From the NCBI GenBank assembly GCA_038205755.1, contig JBBRBN010000046.1, positions 1-32,825 of the forward strand: a DNA stretch of 32,825 bases, given 5' to 3'. Source of the DNA: JANNWF01 sp038205755. GTDB lineage: Bacteria > Pseudomonadota > Gammaproteobacteria > Xanthomonadales > Xanthomonadaceae. The notes below the pieces were generated by a model. It worked only from the letters and a program-made list of their open reading frames with translations, was not told the origin of the DNA and ran no database searches. Of this stretch, positions 5,960 to 13,149 are shown in pieces (within the stretch, counting starts at the first letter, position 1; each line of letters opens with the position of its first letter). A program made the position numbers and the translations under genes.

Positions 5960-7837
5960 ATGCGAAATGGCGAGCGGAAGCGGGCAGCGGGCGCAAAGCA
6001 AGGCGCGCAATCTGGCGCATCAGCAGCTCCCTCGTCCAGGCCCGCGCGCGTCGCTCACGGCTGGGCGCCAGCGGCAAGCGGGCGTGAGACGTGGATTGCC
6101 GCGTGCGGATTGAGTCTGTTGCTGATCGGTTACGCCGCGCTGCTGGGGTTCCATTTTTCACCCGCGATCAGCGATACGGACGCCAACGGTTACTGGACCC
6201 AAGGCACGCTGATCACGCAGACCGGAGGCAGCACCTTCGCGCTCGCGTCTGACGCACAGTATCTCGGGTTGCACTGGCTGCTGACCGACCGCGGCGAGTT
6301 CATCAGCCGCTATCCGCCGGGCCTGTCGCTGCTCATCGGCCTGGTCTTCGAGCTGTTCGGCTGGGCCGCCACGCTGCTGATCAATCCGGTTCTGGCGGGC
6401 CTGACCCTGGCCGGCGCATTCCTGCTTGCCTCGCGCTGGACATCGCCCGCGTGGGGACTGCTCGCCGCCAGCCTCATCGCAATCAATCCTGCGTTCACCG
6501 AGCACGCCCTGACCGACACCGCCCACATGCTGGTGGCGTGTCTGCTGGTGTGGGGCGTCCTGATGCTGGTGCGCTGGTCGAGTCACCAGCGCCTGGTCGA
6601 TATCGCTCTCGCGGGCCTGCTGCTCGGCTGTATCCCCACGGTCCGCTATCCCGATGCGATCATCGCCTTGGGTGTCGGTGCATTCATGCTGCTGCAGGCC
6701 GCCCGAATGCCGCGATTTGGCGTGCATCTGCTGGTTGGGCTGGGCGCTGCGCTGCTGCCGATCATTCCGCTCCTCGTCCGCAACCACGTTCTGCTGGGTG
6801 GCTTCTGGAGGACCGGGTACAGCCTGACCGCGGAGCAGTCAGGGTTCTCGCTGCAGTACTTTTCGCTGCACGCGGGCAGCTATATGCAGATGCTGCAGGT
6901 AGCTATGGGTGCGCTGTTCGCGCTGGGGCTGGTCGGGATGATTGCGATGCTGGCGTCGCGGCGGATGCGCGCTCCTGGCACGCTGCTGACGCTGATTGCG
7001 GTGCCGCTGGTCTGCCTCTACTCGGCCTATTACTGGTCGGGCAACGCCCCTTACGGGGGCGCCGCGCCGACCCGCTTCATCGTCCCGCTGATAGCGCTGT
7101 TCTCGGTGTCGGCGGTGTGGATGCTGCGCGCGATGCTGCACCGGACACCGGCAGTGGTTCAGGTGGCCGCGCCGACGCTGCTGCTCGTTCTGCAGCTGGT
7201 CATCCACGGTGATGAACTGCCCTCCACCCTGCAGCGAGTCCAGCAGCAGAAGACGCCGCTGGCACTGCTCACCGACGCACTGTTGAAATCCACTAGCGCC
7301 GGCGACGTGGTGATCAGCGCGCACCCACTGCATCAGCACCTGGAGTTTCTGCAGCGCTGGAAACTGGCCGATGCGTCGCTGCCGAGTGGTCGCCCGACCG
7401 GTGATCTGCTCGAAACCCTGGCGCCGGGCCAGCCGTTCCCGCAGCAGCCCGCCCGCGCTGAGTTCCGCCGCGGGCTGTACGCCGATCAGGCGCAAAGCGG
7501 CAGCAAGTTCCGCGCGGATGTGATCCGCTGGGCGGCCGGGCAAGACATCTACTTCGTCGGCCATCCCGCCGATATGCCAGGAATTCCCGGTTTTGACGCC
7601 GACGAATGGAGCATTGTGGCAACCGTGACCCCACCGGGCGCTCGCCCGTACTCGCCCCCGGCCACGCCCCCAACTGCTCACCAGAATCCTCCACAGGCAG
7701 CACCGGGCGCGCCAAAGGGCGTCTCCCGCAGCGCCTATGGCGGCATGCCGGCGCGACCCGGCGAAACCAATGTGATTGCCCGCTTCGTGCCCGGCCGCAG
7801 CGCGGCCAATTCAACAACCTCAGGGCGCTCGTTGTGA
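5960..7837 (+). CDS. GT-C (GT39/ArnT-like) multi-pass membrane glycosyltransferase
   Basis: A 625-aa inner-membrane protein. After a basic, probably unstructured 45-residue N-terminus come about ten hydrophobic helices (WIAACGLSLLLIGYAALL onward). The first outer loop holds SDTDANGYW, the acidic motif that marks the GT-C active site, and GEFISRYPPGLSLLIG is typical of the GT39/PMT-like group. Such enzymes use polyprenyl-phosphate sugars on the periplasmic side. A soluble domain (about 410-545) follows the helices, then a Pro/Ala-rich tail (about 545-600) with low-complexity PPATPPTA. The start is ATG 5960, nine bases after GAGG. The frame extends upstream inside the GT2 gene but that part is antisense-like and out of context. 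Likely transcribed with the GT2 gene; the acceptor is unknown. Confidence 0.85.
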   Translation: MRNGERKRAAGAKQGAQSGASAAPSSRPARVAHGWAPAASGRETWIAACGLSLLLIGYAALLGFHFSPAISDTDANGYWTQGTLITQTGGSTFALASDAQYLGLHWLLTDRGEFISRYPPGLSLLIGLVFELFGWAATLLINPVLAGLTLAGAFLLASRWTSPAWGLLAASLIAINPAFTEHALTDTAHMLVACLLVWGVLMLVRWSSHQRLVDIALAGLLLGCIPTVRYPDAIIALGVGAFMLLQAARMPRFGVHLLVGLGAALLPIIPLLVRNHVLLGGFWRTGYSLTAEQSGFSLQYFSLHAGSYMQMLQVAMGALFALGLVGMIAMLASRRMRAPGTLLTLIAVPLVCLYSAYYWSGNAPYGGAAPTRFIVPLIALFSVSAVWMLRAMLHRTPAVVQVAAPTLLLVLQLVIHGDELPSTLQRVQQQKTPLALLTDALLKSTSAGDVVISAHPLHQHLEFLQRWKLADASLPSGRPTGDLLETLAPGQPFPQQPARAEFRRGLYADQAQSGSKFRADVIRWAAGQDIYFVGHPADMPGIPGFDADEWSIVATVTPPGARPYSPPATPPTAHQNPPQAAPGAPKGVSRSAYGGMPARPGETNVIARFVPGRSAANSTTSGRSL

Positions 7838-7879
7838 GCTGGCAAAGGACGCCCAACAAGTCTCCTGCGGCCGAATCCA

Positions 7880-7929
7880 GACCGCATGTTTCACTGATCT
7901 CGCGCGACATCGCCTGTCTTCTGCTCGCA
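7880..7929. repeat. Degenerate end of the dispersed inverted-repeat element
   Basis: ACCGCATGTTTCACTGATCT followed by CGCGCGACATCGCCTGTCTT aligns, with a few changes, to one end of the compact element at 2981-3062 (read in reverse complement). The opposite end is not seen. It overlaps the last codons of the decayed membrane protein gene at 7891-8507. Confidence 0.5.
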
Positions 7930-8507
7930 CCCGGCATTTTTGTTCGCAGCAGGCATTTTCGTCCAGTTGTCTGGACGCACCCAACGACGGTGCTGCAGGA
8001 GGAAAACGACTGCGAATGCCGCTTCGAGTACTGCGCCAGTGGCGGCAGCGACGCGCGCAGGAACCGCCAAATAGCCAGGCGCAAAGCCCGCGGTGGCAAG
8101 CGCCAGGCCCAGCGCCCAGTAGAGGCGCATGCCGTACACGGTTGCGAACACCCGATAGCGGCCGCCGATGATCAGCAGCATGGCCGGAAAAACCAGTCCA
8201 CCGATTGCAGGCTCAGCGCATAAGCCATTGGCTGGCAGAAAATGAGCCAGAAGGTGCTGGCCCCTGCCAGTTCGCCCAGAGGATTGCCCGTGGTGTGGGC
8301 GGCGCGGGCACCGAGCAGTTTGCAGATGAGCAGCGCGAACGGATGGGTCAGCATGCCCCCGATAAGCAATGCCCCGAGCGTGTTTTAAGGGGAGCCCGAG
8401 ATCGCCACACCCGCCGCGACGGACCAGGCAAGTGCCGAAGCCACGACGCCGGCGCCGCCACTGCAATAGCCCCGCCGCATGTCCAGCTGTGCGCTTGAAA
8501 CGGACAT
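7891..8507 (-). pseudogene. Broken multi-pass membrane protein gene (DUF7010-like)
   Basis: The reading starts at ATG 8507 (MSVSSAQLDMRRGYCSG) and meets an in-frame TAA after GVAISGSP. It continues in the same frame as NTLGALLIGGMLTHPF through to LQSVDWFF near 8190. There a single missing base (CCGG where CCCGG is needed) shifts the frame, and translation would resume as PAMLLIIGGRYRVFATVYG to the end at 7891. Repaired, the product is about 205 aa with five or six hydrophobic helices and the GGMLTHP and WFFPAML...GGRY pattern of the DUF7010-type family. Two independent lesions argue for a true pseudogene and against one sequencing error. The terminal 15 or so residues are read from the repeat fragment at 7880-7929. 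Confidence 0.7.
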
Positions 8508-8946
8508 TGCCATCAGTCTTCGATCTCAACTGTTCGGCAGTGCGGGCCCACGGTAGCTGTGAAAAGTCGCTGCATTCGACGGCGGTTCCCTCACGCCCGC
8601 ACGTCCGCTCGACCGCATGGTTCAACCGACGCTTGGTCTCACCTGAACTGCATCAGCCTTCGCGCCTTAGCATTCAATACTCTCAACTTGAGCACAAGCG
8701 GGCTAGCAGGCTACGGTCAGCTCCCGCCGTTCCACAGGGTTGCAGTTAGCCGATTGCGCCGCGGGCACCCAGCCGAACTATGTCTGCACGTCACACCGTC
8801 CGCGCGGCGATGGCAGAGGAAAGGCAGCGACTGCGATGCTGAACGCCGGCTCGCCGGCCACGTTGGAGTGAGCGTTGGCGAACCGACGGGTGGGCTCCGC
8901 CCTCCTATGCTCTGGTGGCCCGCGCGCAAGAGCCCATGTGACCGCC
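8508..8946. other. Gap without a recognised gene
   Basis: About 440 bp. Open frames exist on both strands but are Arg/Ser-rich with no domain, as expected from GC-rich non-coding DNA. GCGGGCTAGCAGGCT near 8698 recalls the repeat at the left window edge. The segment 8840-8946 has short GC-rich inverted words but no clean hairpin. Confidence 0.5.
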
Positions 8947-9273
8947 GTGAACCACGCCTGCCCAATCGAACTGCGCCACCCGGACCTGAAGCCCGCCGCC
9001 CTGCTCAAAACGGCTATCAACAGTACGCAAGCGGAAACGCTGCACACTCTTGATCGGCTTGGCTGGGGCCTCCGCGTCTTGCGGACACTCGCCGACGGAG
9101 CGACGTCAGCGGTGGTCAACGACCCCGATCAGCGCGCCTACGCCGTGATTGAACCCGATGGTGTCTTGGTGAAGCATGCACCTTTGCGATTCTGCCGAGG
9201 CTGGCAGTTTGGCGGGCTCAGTCCTGATGCGAATGAAGTCAGGACCTGGCGACGAAGTGCAAAACCGCAGTAG
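8947..9273 (+). CDS. Small conserved-looking hypothetical protein
   Basis: From GTG 8947 the frame encodes about 108 aa, MNHACPIELRHPDLKPAALL onward. The segment LHTLDRLGWGLRVLR followed by VVNDPDQRAYAVIEPDGVLV reads like a compact alpha/beta protein, and codon third positions are GC-biased. No signal peptide or membrane segment is present. No clear SD precedes the GTG; the frame extends upstream to a TTG at 8875 through sequence that looks non-coding. I do not recognise a named family. The stress-protein gene follows 53 bp later on the same strand. Confidence 0.5.
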   Translation: MNHACPIELRHPDLKPAALLKTAINSTQAETLHTLDRLGWGLRVLRTLADGATSAVVNDPDQRAYAVIEPDGVLVKHAPLRFCRGWQFGGLSPDANEVRTWRRSAKPQ

Positions 9274-9326
9274 CAAGAATAGTCAAGTCCGTCTGACACC
9301 CCTTACATCAGCGAAAGGAAATCAAC

Positions 9327-9812
9327 ATGCATACGCCTGAAGAACTGGAGAAAAAATTCTGGAACGCCCTCAAAGCAGACCGCACCGTCATGCTGGGGCT
9401 AAGTGGCGTAGACGGCGGGCATACGCGCCCAATGACCGCGCAGTTCGAGGACGAGCGCGGACCGGTTTGGTTCTTCACTTCAACCGACAATGCGCTCGTT
9501 CCGCACTCCCGAGTAAAATCCGCCGCTATCGTGGCATTTTCATCGAAGAATCACGACCTGTTCTGTAGCGCCCATGGCACGCTGGTAGTGGACAACGATC
9601 CGGCAGTGATTGATCGACTTTGGAATACGTTTGTCGCAGCATGGTATGAGGGTGGAAAAACCGATCCGAAGCTGACACTTTTGCGTTTGGATCTGGCGCA
9701 GGCAGAGATTTGGCTCAACGCCTCAAGCATCTTGGCGGGCATAAAGGTGATGCTCGGCATTGACCCGAAGATCGAGTACCAGGACAACGTCGCGAAAGTT
9801 CAGCTGGGTTGA
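9327..9812 (+). CDS. Pyridoxamine 5'-phosphate oxidase-like general stress protein
   Basis: A 161-aa soluble protein of the split-barrel flavin-binding superfamily (general stress protein 26/YdaG-like). FWNALKADRTVMLGL begins the barrel, and HTRPMTAQFEDERGPVWFFT is the typical second and third strand pair. AIVAFSSKNHDLFCSAHGT follows, then the LWNTFVAAWYEGGKTDPKL segment that defines the group. Members bind FMN or FAD and are linked to oxidative or general stress, with substrates mostly unknown. The start ATG 9327 has a good AAAGGAA eight bases upstream. The gene is complete and followed by a hairpin at 9883-9908. Confidence 0.85.
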   Translation: MHTPEELEKKFWNALKADRTVMLGLSGVDGGHTRPMTAQFEDERGPVWFFTSTDNALVPHSRVKSAAIVAFSSKNHDLFCSAHGTLVVDNDPAVIDRLWNTFVAAWYEGGKTDPKLTLLRLDLAQAEIWLNASSILAGIKVMLGIDPKIEYQDNVAKVQLG

Positions 9813-9882
9813 TAAATGTTCCTCGCGTTTTTCCGGCTCCAAGACGACGGCGAGAGCAGTTGAGAGTTCCCCGAGGATCAAA

Positions 9883-9908
9883 GGCTGGCGGCGGGTATGC
9901 CGCCAGCC
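9883..9908 (+). terminator. Perfect hairpin after the stress protein gene
   Basis: GGCTGGCGGC (9883-9892), loop GGGTAT, and GCCGCCAGCC (9899-9908) form a perfect 10-bp stem about 70 bases after the stop codon. There is no T-run, but the stability is high; it is a plausible terminator separating this gene from the Crp-like gene. Confidence 0.45.
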
Positions 9909-9991
9909 CACGTAGACGGACCTTGGCCTGCATAGCATCCGCCGCCTCGAAGGCGCCGATGGTAGCCTAGCGGACGTAGCGCGCCTGTTTT

Positions 9992-10113
9992 CCTGAATCC
10001 CACCCGCAACTCCCTGGTCTTTTGTCCGCTCAAGGCACCAGTCGGGCCTATGGCTCGATAGGAAACTCCTTCGGGAGGTTCGCTGTGCGAACAACATGCT
10101 GCGCGGTAGGCGA
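9992..10113. repeat. Degenerate copy of the long dispersed element
   Basis: CCTGAATCCCACCCGCAACT, CTTTTGTCCGCTCAAGG, CCAGTCGGGCCTATGGCTCG, CTCCTTCGGGAGG and TGTGCGAACAACATGCTGCG follow in the same order and spacing as the matching blocks of the 21175-21340 element. Overall similarity is about 70% by eye. The terminal inverted repeats themselves are eroded. A short hairpin with a TTCG loop (about 10066-10077) sits in the middle. It lies 130 bp upstream of the second Crp-like gene. Confidence 0.55.
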
Positions 10114-10246
10114 ATGCCGCACGCTGGCGTCACTCCTCGCACATTCCGCCGCGTAGGGGCGGCTGAGCTGCTGAGGCGTATGTGTGGTCGGAGACAGACC
10201 GAAGCGACGGGTGGTGTGACCGTGACACCAAGGAGCGTTGCCCGCT

Positions 10247-10987
10247 ATGGAGTCCGTCATGTCCAACCAGCCCTCAGGGGAACAACACCGCCCGCAGCAG
10301 AACGCGCTGCTCGCAGCCCTGCCAGCAGTCGATTGCGAGCGCCTGTCGACCGATCTGGAGCTGGTGCCGTTGGCCCTTGGTCAGGTCCTCCACGACGCTG
10401 GGCAAACCATGAGTCACGCCTATTTCCCGCTCGACTGCATCGTCTCGCTGCTCTACCAAATGAAGAACGGGAAATCTGCTGAAATTGCCGTGGTCGGCAA
10501 CGAGGGCATGATCGGAGTCGCCCTGTTCATGGGCGGTGAGTCGACCATGAACCGGGCCGTGGTCCAGAATGCCGGCCACGCCTATCGCCTCAAGGCCCAG
10601 GCGCTGAAGGGCGAGTTCCAGGCCGCTGGTGCCTTGAGCCGGCTGCTGCTGATGTTCGCGTCGGCGCTGATTACCCAGATGGTGCAGACCGCCGCCTGCA
10701 ACCGCCATCACTCGATTGACCAGCAGCTCTGCCGCTGGATGCTGCTGAGCCTGGACCGTCTGCCCTCGGATCGTATCAACATGACTGAGAAACTGATCGG
10801 CAACATGTTGGGCCTGAATTCGACTGAGGTCAGCAAGGCCACCGGTGTCCTGCAAAAGGCCGGCCTGATTCACTGCAGCGATGGTGAAATAATCGTGCTC
10901 GACCGCGCCAACGTCGAGCAGCGCTCCTGTGAGTGTTACGGCGTGGTAAAGCGCGAGAGCGACCGTCTGCTGCCGCTCGCGGCGTGA
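10247..10987 (+). CDS. Crp/Fnr-family transcriptional regulator (paralogue 2)
   Basis: A 246-aa paralogue of the 3536-4354 product. The two share LxxLxxxDxERLSxDLELV-type N-termini, VVGNEGMIGVALFMGG in the cyclic-nucleotide-binding barrel, QTAACNRHHSIDQQLCRWML before the DNA-binding domain, and CECYGVVKRESDRL near the C-terminus. The recognition helix differs: NMLGLNSTEVSKATGVLQ replaces the NMLGVRREGVT type of paralogue 1, so the DNA target should differ. AGGAG (10231-10235) lies 11 bases before ATG 10247; TTG 10238 and ATG 10259 are alternatives. The gene sits upstream of the urease operon in the same direction with a 265-bp gap, so a role in urease control is possible but only by position. 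Confidence 0.87.
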   Translation: MESVMSNQPSGEQHRPQQNALLAALPAVDCERLSTDLELVPLALGQVLHDAGQTMSHAYFPLDCIVSLLYQMKNGKSAEIAVVGNEGMIGVALFMGGESTMNRAVVQNAGHAYRLKAQALKGEFQAAGALSRLLLMFASALITQMVQTAACNRHHSIDQQLCRWMLLSLDRLPSDRINMTEKLIGNMLGLNSTEVSKATGVLQKAGLIHCSDGEIIVLDRANVEQRSCECYGVVKRESDRLLPLAA

Positions 10988-11119
10988 CCGGAGCCATCCT
11001 CGACTCGATCCAGAATGCGCGTCGCTGCGCAGCCAGCGACCCCACTGAAAGCCTGCATGCGCAGCGGCTGCGGAGGCAGGGGCTTCACAGCTTGGGGGCC
11101 CTGCCAGCGCGGCGGGGCA

Positions 11120-11141
11120 CCCGTTGTCCGTGCCCAACGGG
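11120..11141 (+). terminator. Weak hairpin between the regulator and ureD
   Basis: CCCGTTG (11120-11126) pairs with CAACGGG (11135-11141) over an eight-base loop within the 265-bp gap. It has no T-run. It could end transcription of the regulator or be part of the ureD leader. Confidence 0.25.
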
Positions 11142-11252
11142 GACCGAAGCAGGCAGCCCGCAGCAGCCAATCCGCGGGGCCAACGGCGCCTGACGCCAGC
11201 CGCTGCAGACCAGGTCGGCCGTGACTGGCGCGCAACATGCAAGAGGCCGGTG

Positions 11253-12131
11253 ATGGATACGTGCCTTGCTCCCGCGGATGAGCGGTTGATGTTGCCGAAC
11301 TGGCCGGCTCGGCTGGCGCTGAGTTTTGCGCGCAGCTCGACATCGACGCGGCTGCGGGCATGCGAGCACGTTGGTCCGCTGCGGGTGCAGCGGCTGCTGT
11401 ATCCGGAGGGGCGCGACTGCGCGCATGCCTTGATCCTGCATCCACCGGGCGGTACTGCCGGCGGCGATGAGCTGGACGTTCGGCTGGATCTCGCTGCGGA
11501 GGCGCGGGTGCTGGCGACCACGCCGGGGGCGGGCAAGTGGTATCACGGTGAGCGCGGGGTGGCACGGCAGGACGTGCATCTGCAGGTCGCTGACGGGGCC
11601 TGCCTGGAGTGGCTGCCGCAGGAGGCCATCCTGTTTGATGGTGCGCGGGTGCGCCAGCGCATGCAGATCGATCTGGCGGCGGACGCGGCGATGTTCGGCT
11701 GGGACATCGTGCAGCTGGGTCGGCTGGCGGCAGGTGAGCGCTGGTCGACCGGCCACTGGTCGCAGATGCTCGAACTGCGCCGCGCGGGGGATCTGTGCTG
11801 GCTTGAGCAGGCCGAGTTGGCGGCGAATGACCGCTTGCGCGACTCGCCGCTGGGGTTGGCCGGACAGCCGGTGTTCGCCACCGCGTGGGCAACGTCGCCC
11901 GCATTGAGTGCGTCGATTGGCGACGCATTGGACGCGGCCCGCACCGCTTCGGTGCGCTTTTCCCCACGTTGCGGCATCACCTGGCTGCCGGCGCCGGCCA
12001 ATTTGCTGCTGCTGCGGGCCTTGGGCTCCGATTGCGCGGTGGTGCGGGAATTGCTGGAGGAAATCTGGGGCGCGCTGCGGCCCTGGGTGGCCGGTCGCGC
12101 CGCGCAGCGACCGCGAATCTGGAATACCTGA
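11253..12131 (+). CDS. ureD: Urease accessory protein UreD
   Basis: A 292-aa cytoplasmic scaffold that binds the apo-urease and, with UreF and UreG, allows nickel insertion and lysine carbamylation. Family marks are LHPPGGTAGGDELDVRL, VLATTPGAGKWYHGER, LEWLPQEAILFDGARVRQR, and a C-terminal VVRELLEEIWGALRPWVAGR. ATG 11253 follows AGAGG by about five bases and gives the usual N-terminus (WPARLALSFARSS within the first 35 residues); the frame extends upstream to 11124 without family sequence. It is the first gene of the urease operon, and ureA follows after 28 bp. No nitrogen-control promoter motif was recognised in the 265 bp upstream. Confidence 0.93.
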   Translation: MDTCLAPADERLMLPNWPARLALSFARSSTSTRLRACEHVGPLRVQRLLYPEGRDCAHALILHPPGGTAGGDELDVRLDLAAEARVLATTPGAGKWYHGERGVARQDVHLQVADGACLEWLPQEAILFDGARVRQRMQIDLAADAAMFGWDIVQLGRLAAGERWSTGHWSQMLELRRAGDLCWLEQAELAANDRLRDSPLGLAGQPVFATAWATSPALSASIGDALDAARTASVRFSPRCGITWLPAPANLLLLRALGSDCAVVRELLEEIWGALRPWVAGRAAQRPRIWNT

Positions 12132-12159
12132 AGGCAGAACCGGTGAAAGCGAGACACTT

Positions 12160-12462
12160 TTGGAACTGAGCCCGCGTGAGAAGGACAAGCTGCTGATCTT
12201 CACCGCCGCGCTGGTGGCCGAACGGCGGCGTGCGCGTGGCCTCAAGTTGAACTATCCCGAGGCGGTGGCGCTGATCAGCGCGGCGATCATGGAAGGCGCG
12301 CGCGACGGCCAGAGCGTGGCCGAGTTGATGCACTACGGAACCACTGTGCTGAGTCGCACAGATGTAATGGAAGGCATCGCCGAGTTGATTCCCGACATCC
12401 AGGTGGAAGCGACTTTTCCTGACGGTACCAAGCTGGTGACCGTGCATGAACCTATTGCCTGA
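12160..12462 (+). CDS. ureA: Urease gamma subunit UreA
   Basis: A 100-aa protein, the standard length for a separate gamma subunit. It reads MELSPREKDKLLIFTAALVA at the start and contains LNYPEAVALISAAIMEGARD and MHYGTTVLSRTDVMEGI, all diagnostic. It is a structural part of the (UreABC)3 enzyme that hydrolyses urea to ammonia and carbamate. The start is TTG at 12160: this codon directly precedes the conserved ELSPREK and no ATG or GTG is suitably placed. The weak start may lower its translation or require coupling to ureD upstream. Confidence 0.95.
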   Translation: MELSPREKDKLLIFTAALVAERRRARGLKLNYPEAVALISAAIMEGARDGQSVAELMHYGTTVLSRTDVMEGIAELIPDIQVEATFPDGTKLVTVHEPIA

Positions 12463-12513
12463 CCGCCCGGACAGCTTAGCCGGCGGCCCCTTTCGACCAC
12501 TCGGATTCCGTCC

Positions 12514-12801
12514 ATGAGCCCTGCCCGATTCGCCACGCTCGCTACGCTGCTTGCCTTGCCCCTGCTGGCACGGGCGCACGATGGACACGGCTGGGACGGC
12601 CTGTCGCACGCCGTGCTGCATGCGGCACCGCTGCTAGATCCGGCGTTGGCGCTGGTTGCTGTTGGCCTGCTCGTGATGAGCTTCCGGCGTGGCATGCTGG
12701 ATCGAGACCGCACCGGCTCCTTCGGTAGACGTTCGGTGATCACAGGGCTGGCTGCCGTGGGTCTGGGCCTCGCCTTGATCGCCAGCCTGGCGGCGGGCTG
12801 A
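12514..12801 (+). CDS. Small UreJ/HupE-like membrane protein inside the urease operon
   Basis: A 95-aa protein between ureA and ureB. A signal-like N-terminus (FATLATLLALPLLARA) would leave a mature end HDGHGWDGL, followed by two hydrophobic helices (about 41-58 and 73-93). The order signal peptide, H-x-G-H, then HAAPLLDPALALVAVGLL resembles the start of UreJ/HupE nickel permeases, which begin AHPGH and have HPLxGLDHLLAMVAVGL. Here it is about half the usual length, and the key His of the LDH motif is Pro (LDP). It may be a nickel-binding or assembly factor derived from UreJ, or an unrelated urease-linked membrane protein. The gene ends one base before ureB, so it belongs to the operon. Confidence 0.72.
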   Translation: MSPARFATLATLLALPLLARAHDGHGWDGLSHAVLHAAPLLDPALALVAVGLLVMSFRRGMLDRDRTGSFGRRSVITGLAAVGLGLALIASLAAG

Positions 12802-12802
12802 C

Positions 12803-13117
12803 ATGACGCAGCTGATTCCCGGCGAGTACTTCATCGAGCCCGGCGAGATCGAGCTGAACGCCGGTCGCGAGCGCGTCACGCTGGCAGTGGCCAACCGCGG
12901 TGATCGTCCGATCCAGGTCGGTTCGCACTACCACTTCTTCGAAACCAACGCGGCGCTGCAGTTTGACCGCGCGGCGGCGCGCGGCTTTCGTCTCGATATC
13001 GCCGCCGGCACCGCGGTGCGCTTTGAGCCCGGCCAGGCGCGTCGCGTGACGCTGGTGGCGTTGGCCGGCAGTCGCGAGGTGTACGGGTTTGCCGGCGCGG
13101 TCATGGGTCCGCTGTGA
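12803..13117 (+). CDS. ureB: Urease beta subunit UreB
   Basis: A 104-aa beta subunit starting MTQLIPGEYFIEPGEIELNA. It has NRGDRPIQVGSHYHFFETN, the most conserved UreB segment, and FEPGQARRVTLVALAG near the end. It packs with UreA and UreC in the urease trimer. ATG 12803 follows the preceding stop by one base, implying translational coupling. Its stop codon shares its A with the ATG of a 10-codon mini-ORF that leads into ureC. Confidence 0.96.
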   Translation: MTQLIPGEYFIEPGEIELNAGRERVTLAVANRGDRPIQVGSHYHFFETNAALQFDRAAARGFRLDIAAGTAVRFEPGQARRVTLVALAGSREVYGFAGAVMGPL

Positions 13118-13149
13118 TGGCTGAGTTGACGCGGGCGGCACTCGCTTGA
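13117..13149 (+). other. 10-codon mini-ORF linking ureB and ureC
   Basis: TGATG at 13115-13119 joins the ureB stop to an ATG opening MAELTRAALA. The mini-ORF's TGA overlaps the TTG start of ureC as TTGA (13146-13149). The arrangement would let a terminating ribosome pass to ureC, which has a weak TTG start and no evident SD. It may be a chance frame or the trace of an older ureC start displaced by an indel. Confidence 0.4.

Noticed and set aside
11124..11252. Extended N-terminus for UreD
   Set aside because: The 43 extra residues do not resemble UreD, and ATG 11253 has a purine-rich SD at suitable distance.
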